Under the pieces are notes generated by a model that was given only the letters and a program-made list of their open reading frames with translations, had not been told where the DNA came from and did no database searches. Position numbers and translations under genes: made by a program. Positions 54,119-57,024 of a DNA stretch of 57,024 nucleotides are shown here, piece by piece (the first letter of the stretch is position 1; every line of letters starts with the position of its first letter). Location: NCBI RefSeq assembly GCF_020554845.1, contig NZ_JAJCIA010000025.1, positions 1 through 57,024 on the forward strand, in the 5' to 3' direction. This DNA is from Blautia faecis (GTDB taxonomy: Bacteria > Bacillota > Clostridia > Lachnospirales > Lachnospiraceae).

Positions 54119-54474
54119 AGCGATATAATTTTATATTTGATTCGATTTGCACAAAAAATTAAATTTTAATGGTGTATATTTTCTATTGTACCCAATGTAA
54201 ATAAGTGCTATCATAAAATAAAACAAGTACATTTGAAACATTTTATGATTTGAGAGTGTGCTTGCAGGTTAGTAGCATATTGCCAATAACTGAATACAAA
54301 AAATGTAGGTTCTGGTCATTTTAGAAAGACTAACTATTAAAAGTCAAGTCTAAAACGAAGTTTTTTTGAATGAATTGCAGAAATGCACTTCAGATATAGT
54401 TGTACTTTGAAAACTGCATGACAAACAGAGTGTCATTGCTGGCACTCTAAAAGGAGATATTTACAGAAAAAAAG
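54119..54474. other. Non-coding right-hand flank of the IS110 element
   Basis: No gene was seen. A perfect 10-bp inverted repeat ATCATAAAAT/ATTTTATGAT lies at 54210-54249, and GAGTG/CACTC at about 54429-54448. Part of this interval is probably the end of the IS110-family element. Confidence 0.4.
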
Positions 54475-55653
54475 TTAAGCTGTTGGCAGATATGCTTTTC
54501 TGGATTTCTCCATTGCAAAAATCAATCGCACAAGCTTCTTAGCGGCATGGGATATGGCAACATTATAATGCTTGCCTTCCGAGCGTTTCTTTGCAAGATA
54601 TTCACCAAAGGATTTATCCCAGTGACAGACGTATTTTGTGGCGTTGTAAAGGGCATACCGGAGGTATCTGGAACCTCGTTTCTCCATATGGGAATAACAG
54701 TTATCTAACTGCCCTGATTGATAAGTAGAGGGAGACATTCCTGCGTATGCGAGGATCTTATCTGCAGAATCAAAACGGCAGAAATCTCCAATCTCAGCAA
54801 TAATCATGGCACCCATCCGGTAACTGATGCCAGGAATGGTAAGAATCGGTGACTGGATTTCTTCATCCATGATCTGTTTGATGGCGGCTTCGATTTCATC
54901 AATTTCAGAAGTCAATTCTTGAATGAGTTTAATGGTGTGTTTCAGTTCCAAGGATTTTGTAGGCATATTCGAACCGATTGAGTTTCTGGCAGCTTCACGA
55001 AACATGACAGCAGTGTCTTTTCCGTATCTGTTCTTTGAACTTTGGGAGAGCAGATTGATAAGCCGAGTAAGATGTGCAGATGCAACAGCGTGAGCAGATG
55101 GAAATTCAGATAACAAAGCGTAAACAGATGCCATATGAAGGGTTGGAACAAGCTTTTCTAATTCTGGGAAAAGGATACAGATAAGCCGTGAGACAGATGT
55201 TTTGAGTTTTGCACGTTCCTTTACTTTATCAAAACGATAACGAGTGAGTGACTTTAATTCCTCATTGTGGTAAGATGTGTCTGAGTAGGACTTTAAGTTC
55301 ACATCAGACATAATCATAGACGCAATCGTGCGGGCATCTACTTTATCCGTTTTCGTCTTTCTAAGGCTAAGACTTTTTCTGTAAAGATTAGTATGTAACG
55401 GGTTGATAACGTAGGTTGGCAGACCTTTATCTAAGAGATATCCAAGCAGATTGTAACTATAGTGTCCAGTGGCTTCAAGTCCTACTTTTACTTTGGTTAA
55501 ATCATCTGATACGGATTGTATTTTCTGAAATAAGGTTTCAAACCCATCCCGGTTGTTAGAGATGGTAAAGGATTTAAATAATACCTCACCGTCTGAGTTA
55601 GTAATAAAGCAATCGTGTTTGTCTTTGGCAATATCAATTCCAACGTAAATCAT
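54475..55653 (-). CDS. IS110-family transposase
   Basis: 392 residues. The frame is open to 55743, but AAAGGAGAT places the start at 55653 (MIYVGIDIAKDKHDCFI). The N-terminal RuvC-like DEDD domain shows GIDIAKDKH, LEATGHYSYNL and KTDKVDARTIA. The C-terminal domain has the helix-hairpin motif ILTIPGISYRMGAMIIAEIG and the serine-bearing GMSPSTYQSGQ. Intact by length and motifs. IS110 enzymes act as recombinases guided by a bridge RNA encoded in the non-coding end of the element. Confidence 0.93.
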   Translation of the reverse strand: MIYVGIDIAKDKHDCFITNSDGEVLFKSFTISNNRDGFETLFQKIQSVSDDLTKVKVGLEATGHYSYNLLGYLLDKGLPTYVINPLHTNLYRKSLSLRKTKTDKVDARTIASMIMSDVNLKSYSDTSYHNEELKSLTRYRFDKVKERAKLKTSVSRLICILFPELEKLVPTLHMASVYALLSEFPSAHAVASAHLTRLINLLSQSSKNRYGKDTAVMFREAARNSIGSNMPTKSLELKHTIKLIQELTSEIDEIEAAIKQIMDEEIQSPILTIPGISYRMGAMIIAEIGDFCRFDSADKILAYAGMSPSTYQSGQLDNCYSHMEKRGSRYLRYALYNATKYVCHWDKSFGEYLAKKRSEGKHYNVAISHAAKKLVRLIFAMEKSRKAYLPTA

Positions 55654-55862
55654 AAAAATCTCCTTTGAGTAAATATTTTGATACTGTTTATAGAACCACT
55701 GGTACTCCTTGCGATTGTAACCTCGTTCTAAATAAACCGTCATGCGGTATCTAACTGATTAACAAATATACAAAGGGACTGTGGTTGTAGCCTTTCTGAA
55801 ACCATCAAGTGGTAGGAGAATCAAAACAATCCACAGTATCTCCAATAGTATAGCATACAGAC
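55654..55862 (-). ncRNA. Candidate IS110 bridge-RNA region (upstream non-coding end)
   Basis: About 210 bp precede the transposase start without a supported gene. On the minus strand they can fold: TAGAAC/GTTCTA around the segment near 55690-55735, and AGACC/GGTCT near 55859-55876. In the IS110 group the bridge RNA lies in this upstream end, in the IS1111 group in the downstream end. Assignment is by position only; no loop-target match was tested. Confidence 0.35.
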
Positions 55863-55914
55863 CTTGGAGAGGGTCTATAAACACTACTACTTTATAATAC
55901 GAGGAGCATTGTTT

Positions 55915-56442
55915 ATGAAAAAATTTAGTAAAAGATTGTTTACCTCGTTGGTAGCGTTTTGTATGCTTTTTTCTGTGAGTGCGGTTCCTGCTTTTGCAGC
56001 GGAAACAACAACGGAAATAACGGATACTCAACAGCCGGTAGTCATTGGAGAATATGACGGATACTTAACCGATGTTATGATTTCCGATGGTGTCACCAAA
56101 AGAGCAGTCGCTAATGTTCGTATTAACTCTTATGCAACTTATGATGAGGATGATGGGATTCAAGTTCATGTGAAGTTGTATGTACCGTGGTATGAATCTC
56201 CAAAACCGGAGTTCACTGGTATGACTGGTACAGTTAATGTGCTTATGAACAAAAAATCCACCAATACGGCATTTGCAGAATTAGCCGACGGTGAAGAAAC
56301 AATCGAAACTGATGTGGATACTGGAAGAACAGGTAATAGCGGAGATAAGGGAACGGTTTCTGTTTCTGGTGTTGCTACCGCTAATAATGCCTTGGCAGGC
56401 GGTGGAGCTTTCGCTATTTCTTACCCTGTGACACTTCCCTAA
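55915..56442 (+). CDS. Secreted hypothetical protein
   Basis: 175 residues from ATG 55915 (GAGGAG ten bases upstream; the frame is open from 55864). Signal peptide of about 27 residues ending VPAFAAE. The mature part is beta-rich (VANVRINSYATYDEDDGIQV, HVKLYVPWYESP) and Gly/Thr-rich near the end, without cysteines. No family recognised. TATAAT at 55893-55898 may be its -10 box. It lies directly beside the IS110 left flank, followed 43 bp later by a lipoprotein gene. Confidence 0.65.
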   Translation: MKKFSKRLFTSLVAFCMLFSVSAVPAFAAETTTEITDTQQPVVIGEYDGYLTDVMISDGVTKRAVANVRINSYATYDEDDGIQVHVKLYVPWYESPKPEFTGMTGTVNVLMNKKSTNTAFAELADGEETIETDVDTGRTGNSGDKGTVSVSGVATANNALAGGGAFAISYPVTLP

Positions 56443-56485
56443 TTAAATGCAAAACAGTTGTGAATTAAGGTTGGTAATAGGTAAA

Positions 56486-56911
56486 ATGAAACGGTTATTG
56501 GCAATATGCGTATGTTTTTTTATGTGTGTAGGCTTATGTTCGTGTGATTCTTCCCAAACTCGGTCGGTATCATCATATAACTGGTCTTTAGAATTTATTA
56601 CTGATTTAGATGGTAATATGTTATTCTCAGGTTCAGTGCATGATGACATACCAGTATTGGATTTGACATTGAGTTTTGAAGAAAAAAGTTTTATCTTAAC
56701 AGATAACACTCATAAACAAGAATGGACAGGTACATATTCGCTTGAAAAGATTGACAATTCTTCTTCGAAACTCGGATTAACTTTTGAAAATTTAGAGGAG
56801 CCTGTTACAGGCGTATATGGAACAAGAGTTTATTCTGATGATTCAGAAAGCGCAACAATTACATTACAAACTGATGAAAATATCCTGTCTTTTGTTGGAG
56901 AAGATTCATAA
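56486..56911 (+). CDS. Small lipoprotein, hypothetical
   Basis: 141 residues from ATG 56486 (AATAGGTAAA upstream). A lipoprotein signal (MKRLLAICVCFFMCVGLC, lipobox LCSC) is followed by a beta-rich domain (SLEFITDLDGNMLFSGSV, KQEWTGTYSLEKID), the pattern of small surface-exposed or immunity-like lipoproteins. It is probably co-transcribed with the secreted protein upstream. Function unknown. Confidence 0.65.
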   Translation: MKRLLAICVCFFMCVGLCSCDSSQTRSVSSYNWSLEFITDLDGNMLFSGSVHDDIPVLDLTLSFEEKSFILTDNTHKQEWTGTYSLEKIDNSSSKLGLTFENLEEPVTGVYGTRVYSDDSESATITLQTDENILSFVGEDS

Positions 56912-56979
56912 ATAAAAACAGCCGCTGTAGGAACAAAATGATATGCCCCTTGTCAAGTAGACAGGTGAAATATCTAAAG

Positions 56980-57024
56980 GTAAGCGACAAAAATACCTAC
57001 ATTTCATTTTGGAGTGTAGGTATT
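56980..57024 (+). mobile_element. Possible left end of a further IS66 element
   Basis: GTAAGCG (56980-56986) followed by an AT-rich stretch and a TACCTACA/TGTAGGTA hairpin at the window edge. The same heptamer begins both other IS66 remnants here. The element body would lie outside the window. Confidence 0.35.

Noticed and set aside
51553..55862. A composite transposon bounded by IS66 and IS110
   Set aside because: The two element types are unrelated, the IS66 parts are broken, and no shared ends or target duplications were found.

Overview
The window looks like a chromosomal segment of a low-GC Gram-positive gut anaerobe of the Lachnospiraceae type (Blautia/Dorea/Mediterraneibacter-like). 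The reasons are AT-rich genes with strong AGGAGG ribosome sites, frequent TTG/GTG starts, a tetrahydrofolate riboswitch in front of an ECF folate S component, ECF-sigma/DUF4179-type pairs, Rpn/PD-(D/E)XK 'transposase' proteins, and IS66 and IS110 debris. The genus cannot be fixed from the sequence. No rRNA, tRNA or CRISPR array was seen.

Layout. 1-4.9 kb: the tail of a LysR-like gene, an SdpR/SdpI-like autorepressor and immunity pair (minus strand), and a BlaI/BlaR1-like regulatory module with a secreted protein. 5-12.2 kb: asnB, an AraC regulator next to a galT broken by an internal deletion, an ECF sigma factor with its membrane partner, and a clipped XRE gene. 12.3-14.3 kb: folT with its THF riboswitch, and galE. 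14.4-21.7 kb: a fucosyl-galactoside utilisation locus (GPH symporter, GH29 alpha-fucosidase, AraC regulator, GH2 beta-galactosidase). Its two operon promoters carry a near-identical 40-bp operator. 21.7-25.3 kb: gene debris, namely an ABC permease tail, an IS66 remnant, the first 46 codons of a B12-binding radical SAM gene, a triple repeat, and one intact plus one broken Rpn-family nuclease. 25.5-33.6 kb: a two-component system followed by a lipoprotein, two membrane proteins, an ABC ATPase and two surface proteins, probably one regulated transport or envelope-stress unit. 34-38 kb: degV and mosaic accessory fragments, including a broken ECF sigma copy. 38.2-42.8 kb: a BceRS-BceAB-like peptide-resistance operon (minus strand). 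43.2-50.2 kb: bcp, yaaA, an XRE/DUF2007 membrane regulator, a second ECF sigma/anti-sigma pair and a DUF2298 membrane protein. 50.2-57 kb: a third, decayed sigma copy, a HEPN/MNT toxin-antitoxin pair, IS66 wreckage joined head to head at a palindrome, an IS110 element and two small exported proteins.

How the genes work together. The AraC regulator at 17.5-18.4 kb probably activates the symporter/fucosidase operon and lacZ through direct half-sites 21 bp apart. It may control itself through a perfect 13-bp inverted repeat. Substrates such as 2'-fucosyllactose would be imported and trimmed inside the cell. The BlaI-like repressor has matching TACA-NN-TGTA operators in front of the secreted protein and in front of itself. 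Its M56 membrane protease partner ends in the same domain as the secreted protein instead of a penicillin-binding sensor, which is the most unusual system in the window. Paralogous sigma copies and short shared segments at about 35, 45-48 and 50 kb show that the right half was shaped by repeated duplication and deletion.
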